Positions 1-8,121 of a DNA stretch of 64,000 bases are shown here, one piece after another. The translations under genes were made by a program, and so were the position numbers. The DNA comes from Frankia umida. GTDB taxonomy: Bacteria; Actinomycetota; Actinomycetes; Frankiales; Frankiaceae. Within the stretch, counting starts at the first letter, position 1, and each line of letters starts with the position of its first letter. The stretch spans positions 224,284 to 288,283 of the forward strand of contig NZ_JALKFT010000006.1 in NCBI RefSeq assembly GCF_023242945.1, written 5' to 3'. A model generated the notes under the pieces. It saw nothing but the letters and a program-made list of their open reading frames with translations. It searched no databases and was not told the origin of the DNA.

Positions 1-1865
1 GAGGTGTCCGTCGGCTCGAACGGGATCCAGCCGAGACCGGCGAGGAACACCTCCGGCCAGGTGTGCGCCTGTGCCTGGGTGAGCGTGAACGTGCCGGGCC
101 CGCTCCCGGCGCGTGGACCGAGCAGATAGCCGACGGCGATCCGGGACGGGATGCCGCGCAGCCTGGCGAGCAGGGCGAACGCGGCGGCGTGCGCCTCGGC
201 GTAGCTGCGCCGTTCCCGCGGGTCGGTGCTGGTGAGCAGCCGGGTGACGGCGCCGTAGGAATGGCCGGGCCGGCCGGCGAGGTCGTAGGGGAACCGCTGC
301 GGGTCCCGCAGGTAGTCGGCGAGCGCGGTCAGCTGGTCGTAGGTGGTGCGCGCGGCGGCGGTGGCGCGGGTGACCTCGGTGACCGGCAGCGCGGGCAGGC
401 CCGGGGGAACGGCGAGGTAGCGAGCCAGCGCCGGGCCGGACCCAGGGACGGCGGCGGCGAGCTGAGCCGGTGACGGTGTCGGGACGGTCGCGGTGAGCTG
501 GTATCGCAGCGGGCCGGCTGCTGCCCCCGAGGTGCGCAGCAGGGTGCCGGTTCGGGGGTCGTAGGCGGCGGTCGCGGGTGCGGTGGCGAGCCGGGTGGGC
601 CGTCCGACGACGGGCAGCAACGGCGAGTCCGACTGCTGGACGGTGACGTCGGCGTGCACGGCGACCTGCGGGCCGAGACCGGTGCCTGCCTCGTCGCGGT
701 CACCGGGCAGGGCGGCGCCGACCGGCCAGAACGCGTCATGGTTACGCCAGCTTGCGCCGTCGAAGTCGGCGAGGACCGCCGTCGTCACCCGGTCGACGGG
801 CAGCCGACTGGACGACGACGCCAGCCGTACCGAGGCCACCGCCCGCGGCGGTGCAGCGGTGAGCTGGGCGCGAACCTGCGCCAACGGGTCCGGCTGAGGC
901 ACGTCGACCAGCGGCTGCGCGTGGACCGTCCGCGGGTCGAACCGGCCGCCGGCCGGTACCACCACAGCGAACAGCGTCCCGATCAGCGTGGCGACGACCA
1001 GCACCGGAACACCGAGCAGCAGCGCTCCCGCCCCGGGCAGGTGTGCTGCCCCGGCGTGCTGGCCCGCTCCGGCTGACCGTCCTGCCAGCGCGGGGGGTTC
1101 CGGCGCGGGCCGTTGCGGCGCGGTGGCGTGCCGGGCTGCGCGAAGGATGCCGTAGCCGAGAGCGGCCGCGACGAGCAGCGCCAGGAGAACCGGCGGGGGA
1201 TGGTGGCCACCGGCAAGCAGCGTCACGGCCAGAGCGAACGCCAGCCCGAGCGGGGCGAGCGGAGCAAGAACCGTGCCGGGCCGCATCGCCAGTGCGAGGG
1301 CGCTCGCGGTAGCCAGCCACAGCGCAAGGACCGGCACGACGAGCAGTTCGGGATCCGGGTCGGCCGGTAGGCCCACGCTCAGCAGGTTCGCCCAGCCCGA
1401 CCGCAGCCCGATGACGAAGGCCCGCCCGCCGCCGACGGCCCGCCCGTCGGCCCAGCCGAACACGACGACGATCAGGTAACCGGCGGCTCCGACAAGGCTG
1501 GTGGCAGCCAGGGCGTCCCACCGGTCCGTCAGCCGGCGCATCCCGATCGTCACCGCCGCCGCGGCGACGATCGCGCCGACAAGCGGACCCCAGGCCCGCC
1601 CGCCCGCGTACAGGGTGCGGAAGGTGCCGGCGACCGCCAGCGCGGCGACGAGCAGTGCCGCTGCCTCGGCCACGACCACCGTGGCGGCACCGTGGCGCCA
1701 CCGGGGCGCCGGGCGCCCCCCGGCCGCCTGCGGCCCACCCGTCGCTGGCGGTGGGGTCGGTGGGCCACCGCCATCCGGCTGCGACGACCCGAGCCTGACC
1801 TGACCGGGCGCCAGCCACCGGTCAGCGCCCCCCGCAACCGTCGCCTGTGTGTCGAAGGAGCTCAC
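1..1865 (-). CDS. TgpA-like membrane protein with transglutaminase-like domain (3' end missing)
   Basis: The frame is fixed by a transglutaminase-type end, AHTWPEVFLAGLGWIPFEPT, at about 20-75. It reads back to a GTG at 1865 that overlaps the stop of the upstream DUF58 gene (GTGA). After about 55 Pro/Gly-rich residues come several hydrophobic membrane segments (roughly 1690-940), then a region outside the membrane with the transglutaminase fold. The C-terminus lies beyond the window edge. MoxR / DUF58 / TgpA triads are common in actinobacteria, but their job is poorly known; a role at the cell envelope is inferred. Oddity: the stretch that aligns with the usual GYCEQFA reads SYAEAHA, so the catalytic Cys is Ala, and the Asp of FDPT is Glu; only the His is kept. 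The domain is therefore probably not an active transglutaminase. Confidence 0.85.
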   Translation of the reverse strand, partial: MSSFDTQATVAGGADRWLAPGQVRLGSSQPDGGGPPTPPPATGGPQAAGGRPAPRWRHGAATVVVAEAAALLVAALAVAGTFRTLYAGGRAWGPLVGAIVAAAAVTIGMRRLTDRWDALAATSLVGAAGYLIVVVFGWADGRAVGGGRAFVIGLRSGWANLLSVGLPADPDPELLVVPVLALWLATASALALAMRPGTVLAPLAPLGLAFALAVTLLAGGHHPPPVLLALLVAAALGYGILRAARHATAPQRPAPEPPALAGRSAGAGQHAGAAHLPGAGALLLGVPVLVVATLIGTLFAVVVPAGGRFDPRTVHAQPLVDVPQPDPLAQVRAQLTAAPPRAVASVRLASSSSRLPVDRVTTAVLADFDGASWRNHDAFWPVGAALPGDRDEAGTGLGPQVAVHADVTVQQSDSPLLPVVGRPTRLATAPATAAYDPRTGTLLRTSGAAAGPLRYQLTATVPTPSPAQLAAAVPGSGPALARYLAVPPGLPALPVTEVTRATAAARTTYDQLTALADYLRDPQRFPYDLAGRPGHSYGAVTRLLTSTDPRERRSYAEAHAAAFALLARLRGIPSRIAVGYLLGPRAGSGPGTFTLTQAQAHTWPEVFLAGLGWIPFEPTDT

Positions 1866-3004
1866 CGAACGGTCCGGTTCCAGCGCTCGGCGAACTCGGC
1901 GCTGGTGGTCGCCGCCACCGTGAACGCACCAGGTACCGAAAGCACAGCCCCACCGCCGGGGCCGAGCAGGGCGACGCTCGCGACGGCGAAACGGCGCAGC
2001 GCCGGCCCGAGGGCGGCCAGCTCCGCCTGCCGCGGGCTACCGGTCACCACCCCCAGCGCCGCACCCTCGGCGGTGGCCCCGAACCCGGGGAGCACGGCCA
2101 GGCCACGGTCGCCAGGCACGCCGAGGCTGGCCTCGGCGAACAGCGCCAGCAGCGCACCCTGCCCGGTGACTCCCCGTTCGGCGGCGGCCCGGGCGCCCGC
2201 CGTGGTGCGCACCTCCACCGGATGGCCGCCGTGGAACGCCGCCGCCGCGAGGGAGGCCGCGACCCGGACCGCCGCCTCGAACGACTCCTCCGTATACGGC
2301 GCGGCGCTGGTGTCGAGCAGCACCAGCATCCGGGGCTCGTGCGGGACCACGTTGTGCCGGATCATGAGGGTGCCGGTGCGGGCCGTCGACGGCCAGTGGA
2401 CGAGCCGCAGGTCGTCGCCGCGGACGTACTCCCGCAGACTGTGGAACGCCACCCCGCCGCCAGGTGCCACCGCCGACGTCCGCCCGTCCAGCTCCGGAGA
2501 CCGCCCGGTGGGCAGCGGTGCCATCGGATGCGGCGTCGGGTACACCCACATCCGCGTCGTCGACGGGTACGACTGCCCGGTGCGGAACAGGCCGAGCGGG
2601 TCGCTGTGCCCCACGGTCAGCGGGCCGATCGGGTGGATGCCTCGGCGGGCCGTCGGCAGCGGATACTCGACCTGCCCGGTGGCACCCGCCGCAAGGCTTG
2701 GCAACGTCACCGTCACCCGCTCACCGGCGACCGTCTCCACGGCGACGAACGGCGGGCAGCGCCGCCGACCGATGTTCGTGACCGTCAGCACCCCGCGGGC
2801 CGGGCCGTCCTGCGCGACCCGGGCCGGCTCCACCCGGCGAACCACCTGCAACCGCGGCCGGGCAGGCATCCACAGCGCCCCGCCGACGAGTACCGCAGCC
2901 CCGGTCACCCCAAGCCCGAGCAGCTCGGGGTAGTGCAGCAACGGCCAGCTCGCCAGCAGCAGCACGGTGGCGACAAGAGCCCCCCAACCCGACCGGGAGA
3001 TCAT
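1862..3004 (-). CDS. DUF58 domain protein
   Basis: A 380-residue protein with two N-terminal hydrophobic segments (about residues 8-46), a beta-rich middle, and the DUF58 signature around residues 195-235: LREYVRGDDLRLVHWPSTAR followed by GTLMIRHN. A von Willebrand A-like stretch starts with MLVLLDTSA. DUF58 proteins accompany MoxR AAA+ ATPases and are thought to be their partners or clients in metal-ion-dependent assembly; the exact function is not known. The ATG overlaps the stop of the moxR gene by 4 bp (ATGA), and its own stop overlaps the start of the transglutaminase-like gene, so the three genes are almost certainly co-translated. Confidence 0.9.
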   Translation of the reverse strand: MISRSGWGALVATVLLLASWPLLHYPELLGLGVTGAAVLVGGALWMPARPRLQVVRRVEPARVAQDGPARGVLTVTNIGRRRCPPFVAVETVAGERVTVTLPSLAAGATGQVEYPLPTARRGIHPIGPLTVGHSDPLGLFRTGQSYPSTTRMWVYPTPHPMAPLPTGRSPELDGRTSAVAPGGGVAFHSLREYVRGDDLRLVHWPSTARTGTLMIRHNVVPHEPRMLVLLDTSAAPYTEESFEAAVRVAASLAAAAFHGGHPVEVRTTAGARAAAERGVTGQGALLALFAEASLGVPGDRGLAVLPGFGATAEGAALGVVTGSPRQAELAALGPALRRFAVASVALLGPGGGAVLSVPGAFTVAATTSAEFAERWNRTVR

Positions 3005-3981
3005 CTACCGTGGGCGGCGAAGGGGGCCGGGACACGTACCGACGCGGCGATCCGAGCCACCACATCGGCGCTCGCCAACCCGTCCAGTGCCGCTTCCGGC
3101 CGCATGATCACCCGGTGGCCGAGGACCGCGGGCACGAGCGCCTTGACGTCGTCGGGAGTGACGAAGGGCCGCCCCGCCGACGCGGCCCGGGCCTGCGCGG
3201 CGCGGGCGAGGGCGAGCCCGCCGCGGGGGCTCACCCCGAGTCGGATCTGATCCGGGTGCCGCCGAGTGTCCGCGACGATCATGACAATGTAGTCGAACAC
3301 CTCTGCGGCGATGTGCACTCCGCGGGCGATCTGGGTCATGCGCAGCAGGTCCTCGGCGGTGAGGGCGGGCGCCAGGTCCTCGGGTTCGGCGCCGCGCGTG
3401 CCCGCGCTGAGGATCTCGACCTCCGCGGCATGATCCGGATACCCGACGGTGGAGCGCATCATGAACCGGTCGATCTGCGCCTCGGGCAACTCGTAGGTCC
3501 CGCCGTGCTCCACCGGGTTCTGTGTCGCGACGACCATGAACGGCCGTGGGACCGGGTAGGACACCGAGTCGACGGTGACCCGTCGCTCCTCCATCACCTC
3601 CAGCAGCGCGGACTGGGTCTTCGGCGAAGCACGGTTGATCTCGTCGATGAGCACGACGTTCGCGAACACCGGCCCCTGGTGGAACTCGAACGTCCGGGCC
3701 CCGGCGTCCCAGATCCGCACCCCGGTGACGTCGGACGGAAGCAGGTCCGCGGTGAACTGCACCCGCCGGACCACTCCGCTCACCGAATGCGCGATCGCCT
3801 TTGCCAGCGAGGTCTTGCCAACGCCGGGAACGTCGTCCAGCAGCAGGTGGCCCTCGGCGTACATGCAGGTCAAAGCCCGTTCGACTACCGCAGGGTTCCC
3901 CTTGAAGAATCCGGTGATGTTTGCGGCGAGCTGCTGATGCTGCCGCGAGAACCAATCCGCGTCTGCCGCTGTCGTTTCCAC
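3001..3981 (-). CDS. moxR: MoxR-family AAA+ ATPase
   Basis: 326 residues, the usual MoxR length. Walker A is DVPGVGKTS (about residues 52-60), Walker B is VVLIDEINRA (about 109-118), and sensor 1 is in VVATQNPVEH. The C-terminal lid contains GVSPRGGLALARAAQARA, typical of the family. MoxR ATPases act as chaperones that mature protein complexes, often with metal-binding von Willebrand A partners; here the partner would be the DUF58 protein encoded directly downstream. It is the first gene of the operon, with about 600 bp of gene-free DNA upstream. The ATG at 3981 is preceded by a purine-rich stretch (CAGGAGACC on the coding strand), a good ribosome binding site. Confidence 0.95.
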   Translation of the reverse strand: METTAADADWFSRQHQQLAANITGFFKGNPAVVERALTCMYAEGHLLLDDVPGVGKTSLAKAIAHSVSGVVRRVQFTADLLPSDVTGVRIWDAGARTFEFHQGPVFANVVLIDEINRASPKTQSALLEVMEERRVTVDSVSYPVPRPFMVVATQNPVEHGGTYELPEAQIDRFMMRSTVGYPDHAAEVEILSAGTRGAEPEDLAPALTAEDLLRMTQIARGVHIAAEVFDYIVMIVADTRRHPDQIRLGVSPRGGLALARAAQARAASAGRPFVTPDDVKALVPAVLGHRVIMRPEAALDGLASADVVARIAASVRVPAPFAAHGR

Positions 3982-4587
3982 AGGTCTCCTGCTGCGTCGA
4001 TCTGTTGTGTCCGCAACGCCACGTCAGCTACGGCCGGAATCCGGTGTGCTCCCACCGGGCAGACCGATCATCGGCCACCGACGCTGATACCCAGGAAGAC
4101 AGTTCACCACGCACCCCCATCGTGGACGACGCGCGCAAGATTACACGAGACTTCCCCACCGGCGACGCGCTCTCGGTCTTTTGGCTTCCACACCGCTCGC
4201 CCGTGGATTCTCCGGACGGCGTGACACGAGTCATCGAGGGTGCCCGTCGTCGGACGACCCGGGCCACGGCCACGGAGGTGGTCAGGGTCGGCGGCGTTCC
4301 AGCCAACCGCCCAGTCCGCGGGCCGGCTGGCGAGCAGCTCACCGGGGGCCGCTGATCGACGAGCTGCGCCCCTGCTCGGGATCGGTGGCACCGAGACGGG
4401 CGGTCACTCGCCCGCGAAGGTCCGGGTAAACGACCAGCAGTCGACGGCACTGGATCGCCGGCCGCTCCCTGCTGACCAGAACTGCGCGGCGGCGATGGGG
4501 GTATGCGAGGAATCTTCGGAATAGTCTGAGCGCGTGTTTCGTGTGACGCACCACGCCCTGTGGCCGGGCCGGGCAAGAAGGTGACCT
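3982..4587. other. Gene-free stretch, 606 bp
   Basis: No frame here shows the strong third-position G+C bias of the neighbouring genes and none matches a family I recognise. The first part must carry the promoter and leader of the moxR operon on the minus strand. Base composition is somewhat lower in G+C than in the flanking genes, as expected for non-coding or decayed DNA. Confidence 0.5.
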
Positions 4588-4809
4588 GTGAGCCGGATCT
4601 GGCATCGCGATCATGCGCGGGCAGCCAGGCGCGCGTGGGCGGACGTCGTCCACGACTGCCGCTGCCCCGACATGTACTACTGCCCCGCAGGCGACGCCAT
4701 CAACTGCCCACGCCACAGCGGCTTCGACACCTGCTGCGATCGAGAACAGGAACATGTTCCGATTTGGCTTGGTCACCGCTGGATATGGCATATCCGCCGA
4801 GCGCTGTGA
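4588..4809 (+). CDS. Small Cys-rich protein, probably metal-binding
   Basis: A 73-residue reading frame starting at GTG 4588 behind a good ribosome binding site (GAAGGTGA, 4577-4584). The N-terminal part is a basic amphipathic helix (WHRDHARAARRAWADVVHD). The centre has a compact Cys pattern: DCRCPDMYYCPAGDAINCPRH followed by SGFDTCCD, six Cys plus His in about 30 residues. Such spacing suggests a zinc-binding or disulfide-bonded miniprotein. I do not know a named family for it, although short actinobacterial proteins with a CP..YC.GDAI.CP-type core seem familiar. It stands alone between moxR and the tRNA-Arg region. The last 20 residues (rich in Trp, Ile and His) use less typical codons, so the real C-terminus may be altered. 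Confidence 0.6.
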   Translation: MSRIWHRDHARAARRAWADVVHDCRCPDMYYCPAGDAINCPRHSGFDTCCDREQEHVPIWLGHRWIWHIRRAL

Positions 4810-5072
4810 AGGCCAGTCCGTCCGGCGATTCGGGGCCGGGCGTTGCGGCGACGGTCGGTTCACCAGAAGACTGGTCGGACATTCGGTCGAGCGAGCAGGT
4901 GCCCCTGGCCGTAGTCGATTCCGGCCGGGCTGTGCTGGTGACCAGCAGGTCGATCGGGTCGCCGACGAGAGCGCTCGGGACAGCTGACTGCCAGCCGGAC
5001 TGACGGGGGACCCTGGTGTAGCACGGGAGGGCCCTGTGGACGGGCAGCCGGTTCCAGCTTTACCGTCCGGCT

Positions 5073-5240
5073 CTGCCCGAGCCCGACGCTGGCTGCGTGG
5101 GCGAACCACTGTTCGGGATCGGCAGCGGGGGTGGGAAACCGGGGCAGTGCCTCCACTCCGGCCATGGCGCCGGCGCGCAGATCAAAGATGGACTGGTACG
5201 CGAGGCTGGGCCCGCCGCTGTCAAGAACGTGAGGAACAGC
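5073..5240 (-). pseudogene. EAL-domain relic (cyclic-di-GMP phosphodiesterase family)
   Basis: On the minus strand a short stretch reads VLDSGGPSLAYQSIFDLRAG then AMAGVEALPRF and EQWFAHAASVGLG. This matches the start of an EAL domain (YQPIVDL...GVEAL.RF...WF..A..VGLG). After GLG the similarity ends; no frame gives the expected helix, the NxSP segment, the Mg-binding Asp pair or the catalytic Glu of later motifs. The remainder down to about 4810 has no coherent frame. It is a broken remnant of a larger EAL protein, consistent with a decaying region. The 230 bp to its left (4810-5072) hold nothing else I can identify. Confidence 0.6.
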
Positions 5241-5700
5241 CTGCCACCTCCGGCTGGAGCGCTCCCACATCTGGAAAGCCGGCTCCGTCACCGTGGCAGG
5301 CCTGCGAAACGATCCGGTCATCCGCCAACCGGGACGGCCGGAAGAAATCCATCCCGTTCGCATCTCCAGCCCACACCTGAGAGGTCGGGACGGGCCTCGT
5401 CCGTGATAATCGAAACGTGCCCCGGAGTGCTGCCGAACAATGCGGAACCGCTTTCCTCGGCCGCGATCTGGCCGCGTGGAAGAACCAGGGCGAACCAGGT
5501 TTTCGGACTATGTCCAGCAATCCTCTGGAGCGACATGGAAGAATTCGAAGACCCTGACACGGCAGAGGGGCCCTACCGCCACCCCACGTCAGTCTCGACC
5601 AAGCCCCCCAAGGAACCACAGCCCAGAAACCCACACCAAAAGAAAAACCCCACCCACCCACCCACCCAACTTCGAGGACGGAGGCAGAAACTCGGGGGGC
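5241..5700. other. Gene-free stretch with A- and C-rich patches
   Basis: No credible coding frame. The stretch is locally A-rich (around 5615-5650), unusual for this genome, and holds a run of five C-triplets spaced by single A residues (listed separately). It lies 3' of the tRNA-Arg gene, so it may be old insertion debris together with the EAL relic. Confidence 0.4.
5648..5667 (-). other. G-quadruplex motif (five GGG runs with single-T loops)
   Basis: The plus strand has CCC runs at 5649-5651, 5653-5655, 5657-5659, 5661-5663 and 5665-5667, each separated by one A. The minus strand therefore has five GGG runs with single-nucleotide T loops, the most stable class of parallel G-quadruplex. It lies 3' of tRNA-Arg in the direction of its transcription, behind a strong hairpin. 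Confidence 0.6.
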
Positions 5701-5723
5701 TCGGGGGGGCTAGGCCCCCCCGG
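5701..5723 (-). terminator. Hairpin, likely tRNA-Arg terminator
   Basis: Seven G (5703-5709) face seven C (5715-5721), extended by C5710-G5714 inside and C5702-G5722 outside, around a TAG loop. The stem is at least nine pairs of almost pure G-C. Read on the minus strand it lies about 60 nt past the tRNA 3' end and is followed shortly by a T-rich GAGTTTCT stretch. Confidence 0.55.
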
Positions 5724-5782
5724 CCAACATGACGCAGACGACCAGGTGCCGCAAAGCCGGCACAGGGAACCCCAGAGTCGCG

Positions 5783-5854
5783 TGCCCCCGGCAGGATTCG
5801 AACCTGCGCCCCCGCCTCCGGAGGGCGGTGCTCTATCCCCTGAGCTACGGGGGC
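5783..5854 (-). tRNA. tRNA-Arg, anticodon CCG
   Basis: On the minus strand the 72-nt cloverleaf is complete. The acceptor stem GCCCCCG (5854-5848) pairs with CGGGGGC (5790-5784), with discriminator A at 5783. The D arm is GCTC...GAGC. The anticodon stem CCGCC/GGCGG encloses loop CTCCGGA, giving anticodon CCG for codon CGG. The T arm GCAGG-TTCGAAT-CCTGC is perfect. CCA is not encoded. CGG is a frequent Arg codon in this G+C-rich genome, so the tRNA should be heavily used. Confidence 0.95.
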
Positions 5855-5915
5855 TCGGGGCTGACGGGGCTAACGCTACCAGGTGGGAACCTCGGATCGT
5901 GCGCCCGGGTGGTCG

Positions 5916-5921
5916 TAAGCT
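5916..5921 (+). promoter_or_regulatory. -10 box TAAGCT of a leaderless transcript
   Basis: TAAGCT sits seven bases before the GTG at 5929. This spacing is typical of actinobacterial leaderless genes, where the transcript begins at the start codon. No clear -35 box or ribosome binding site is visible. Confidence 0.4.
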
Positions 5922-5928
5922 GCCGAGT

Positions 5929-6315
5929 GTGTACGCCGCCGCCCCCAGGGTCCTTGTTGTCGATGACGACGCGGTGATCCGTCAGCTTGTGGTCGTCAAC
6001 CTCGAGCTGGAAGGTTTCGAGGTCCATACGGCCGTCGACGGTGTCGACGCGTTGCAGATGGTGCGCGAGGTGGCCCCACATGTGATCACTTTGGACATCA
6101 TGATGCCCCGGATGGACGGCTGGGACGTGGCCGCCGCCCTGCGGGAGGACCCGGCCACGGCCGGGATCAAACTGATCATGCTGACGGCACGGGCGCAGGA
6201 GGCCGATGTCAGGCGTGGGTCGAGGCTCGGGGTCGACTACTACCTGACCAAGCCGTTCGACCCGGATGAGCTGATCACCGTCGTGCAGAAGCTCGCGGAG
6301 GGCCAGCCGGTCTGA
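5929..6315 (+). CDS. Stand-alone response regulator receiver
   Basis: 128 residues, a single receiver domain with no output domain. The acidic pocket is VVDDD (residues 10-14), the phosphoacceptor is Asp56 in TLDIMMPRMDG, the switch Thr is in MLTAR (86), and the conserved Lys is Lys108 in LTKPF, so it should be competent for phosphorylation. The start was set at GTG 5929 because the receiver fold begins right there and a leaderless -10 box precedes it; longer upstream frames run through the tRNA. It lies 109 bp before argS on the same strand. No partner kinase is adjacent, so its signal is unknown; it could act as a phosphate relay or through protein contacts. Confidence 0.9.
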   Translation: MYAAAPRVLVVDDDAVIRQLVVVNLELEGFEVHTAVDGVDALQMVREVAPHVITLDIMMPRMDGWDVAAALREDPATAGIKLIMLTARAQEADVRRGSRLGVDYYLTKPFDPDELITVVQKLAEGQPV

Positions 6316-6412
6316 CCCGCGTGGGTTCCTGACCCGGGTGGGCGGAGTCGGCGCCGGGTGGGTCGATGGTGACCGTGGGCGTCGGGGCGGTCGTCTTGTC
6401 GGGGCGCGCCGA

Positions 6413-6418
6413 TAGCAT
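6413..6418 (+). promoter_or_regulatory. -10 box TAGCAT before argS
   Basis: TAGCAT ends six bases before the ATG of argS, the layout of a leaderless promoter. It would drive argS and the overlapping lysA-hom-thrC-thrB genes. Confidence 0.4.
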
Positions 6419-6424
6419 CGCGAC

Positions 6425-8083
6425 ATGAGCCCCGCCGATCTCGCCGATGCCATCGTGGCGGCCGTTGGCCGCGCGGTCGCCGACGGTGACCTGGACGTGC
6501 CGGTGCCGACCACTGTCACGGTGGAGCGACCGAAGAACCCCGAGCACGGGGATTACGCCTCCCCGGTGGCCCTGCAGCTGGCGAAGGCCGCGCGACGGCC
6601 CCCGCGGGCGGTCGCCGAGCTGCTGGCGGCCCGGCTGGCGGCGGCGGAGGGCATCGCGCGCGTCGACATCGCCGGCCCGGGGTTCCTGAACATCACGCTG
6701 GTCGGGGCGGCGCTGGGCGAGGTGGCTCGCCGGGTGGTGCGGGCGGGCGCGTCGTACGGGCATGCGGAGAAGCCGCGTGACGTGCGGATCAACCTGGAGT
6801 TCGTCAGCGCGAACCCGACCGGGCCGGTCACGCTCGCCTCGGCTCGCTGGGCGGCGGTGGGCGACGCGCTGGTGCGCATCCTGACCGCGGCCGGGTATTC
6901 GGTCGGTGGGGAGTACTACGTCAACGATGCCGGCGTGCAGATCAGCCGGTTCGGCGCGTCGGTGCTGGCGGCGGCCGCGGGGCGGGAGATCCCGGCTGAG
7001 GGCTACCACGGGGCGTATGTGGCCGAGATCGCGACGACGGTTCTCGCCGAGCGGCCCGACCTGCTCGAGCTGCCGGGCGACGAGGCGCTGGCCGTCGCGG
7101 CCCAGCGTGGGCTCACGCTGATGCTGGGCGAGATCCGGTCGACGCTGGAGAGCTTCGGCGTCCACTTCGACACGTGGGCGTCCGAGAAGGCATTGCATGA
7201 CGCGGGTGGTCTGGAGCGGGCCGTCGAGGATCTGCGGGCGCAGGGCCACGTCTTCGACGCGGACGGCGCCGTCTGGCTGCGCACGACCGACTTCGGTGAC
7301 GACAAGGACCGGGTCCTGATCAAGAGCGATGGTCAGGGGACGTACTTCTGCGCCGACGCCGCCTACTACCGCGACAAGCGGGGGCGCGGCTTCGACAGGG
7401 TGATCTACCTGCTGGGGGCCGACCACCACGGCTACATCGGCCGGCTGCGGGCGATCAGCGCCTGCTTCGGGGACGATCCGGACGTCAACCTCGAGGTCAT
7501 CATCGGCCAGATGGTCACGCTGACCCGTGGCGGCGAGCCGGTGAAGATGTCCAAGCGTGCCGGCACCTTCCTCACCCTGCACGACCTGGTGGACGCGGTC
7601 GGGGTCGACGCCGCCCGCTACTCGCTGGTACGTCAGTCGCACGACTCGTCCCTCGAACTCAACCTCGACCTGATCGCCCGGCAGACCAGCGAGAACCCGG
7701 TGTTCTACGTGCAGTACGCGCACGCCCGGATCAGCTCGCTGCTGCGTGGCGCCGAGGCGCTGGGTCTCACGCTGTCCCCGGAGGGGGCGGACGTGGCGCT
7801 GCTCACCCATCCGAGGGAGGGGGACCTGCTGCGGGCGCTGGGCGAGTTCCCGCGGGTCATCGAGTCGGCGGCGAGCCTGCGCGGGCCCCACCGGGTCGCG
7901 CGTTACCTCGAGGAACTCGCCGGGGTCTACCACCGGTTCTACGACGTCTGCCGGGTACTCCCTCAGGGGGACGAGCCGGCCGGCCCGTTGACCGACGCCC
8001 GGCTGCTGCTGGCCGCGGCCACCCAGCTGGTGCTGTCCAACGGCCTCGCGCTGCTCGGCGTGAGCGCCCCCGATCGGATGTGA
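6425..8083 (+). CDS. argS: Arginyl-tRNA synthetase
   Basis: 552 residues, the normal length for actinobacterial ArgS. The N-terminal Add1 domain carries PEHGDYASPVALQLAK. The class I catalytic core starts at EFVSANPTGP, the KMSK loop is VKMSKRAGTFLTL (about residues 374-386), and the C-terminal DALR anticodon-binding helix bundle runs to the end. It charges tRNA-Arg with arginine in the cytosol. Oddity: the HIGH signature that should follow NPTGP (HIGGTR in the mycobacterial enzyme) reads VTLASAR here, so the ATP-binding His and the Gly residues are missing, while the following WAAVGDAL helix is intact. Its stop overlaps the possible GTG of lysA. It is first in the amino-acid operon, as in M. 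tuberculosis (Rv1292). Confidence 0.93.
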   Translation: MSPADLADAIVAAVGRAVADGDLDVPVPTTVTVERPKNPEHGDYASPVALQLAKAARRPPRAVAELLAARLAAAEGIARVDIAGPGFLNITLVGAALGEVARRVVRAGASYGHAEKPRDVRINLEFVSANPTGPVTLASARWAAVGDALVRILTAAGYSVGGEYYVNDAGVQISRFGASVLAAAAGREIPAEGYHGAYVAEIATTVLAERPDLLELPGDEALAVAAQRGLTLMLGEIRSTLESFGVHFDTWASEKALHDAGGLERAVEDLRAQGHVFDADGAVWLRTTDFGDDKDRVLIKSDGQGTYFCADAAYYRDKRGRGFDRVIYLLGADHHGYIGRLRAISACFGDDPDVNLEVIIGQMVTLTRGGEPVKMSKRAGTFLTLHDLVDAVGVDAARYSLVRQSHDSSLELNLDLIARQTSENPVFYVQYAHARISSLLRGAEALGLTLSPEGADVALLTHPREGDLLRALGEFPRVIESAASLRGPHRVARYLEELAGVYHRFYDVCRVLPQGDEPAGPLTDARLLLAAATQLVLSNGLALLGVSAPDRM

Positions 8084-8121
8084 GACGCGTGCGTGACATG
8101 CGGGTGGCAGGCGGAGACGAG

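Noticed and set aside
4339..5109. 256-codon minus-strand frame in the decayed tract
   Set aside because: No family similarity and mixed composition; overlaps the better-supported small Cys-rich gene.
3982..5783. Complete integrated element with att sites at tRNA-Arg
   Set aside because: No integrase, and I could not find a second copy of the tRNA 3' end by eye.
8080..8121. GTG 8080 as the lysA start
   Set aside because: Possible through overlap with argS, but ATG 8122 has the better ribosome binding site and fits the family's start; kept only as an alternative.
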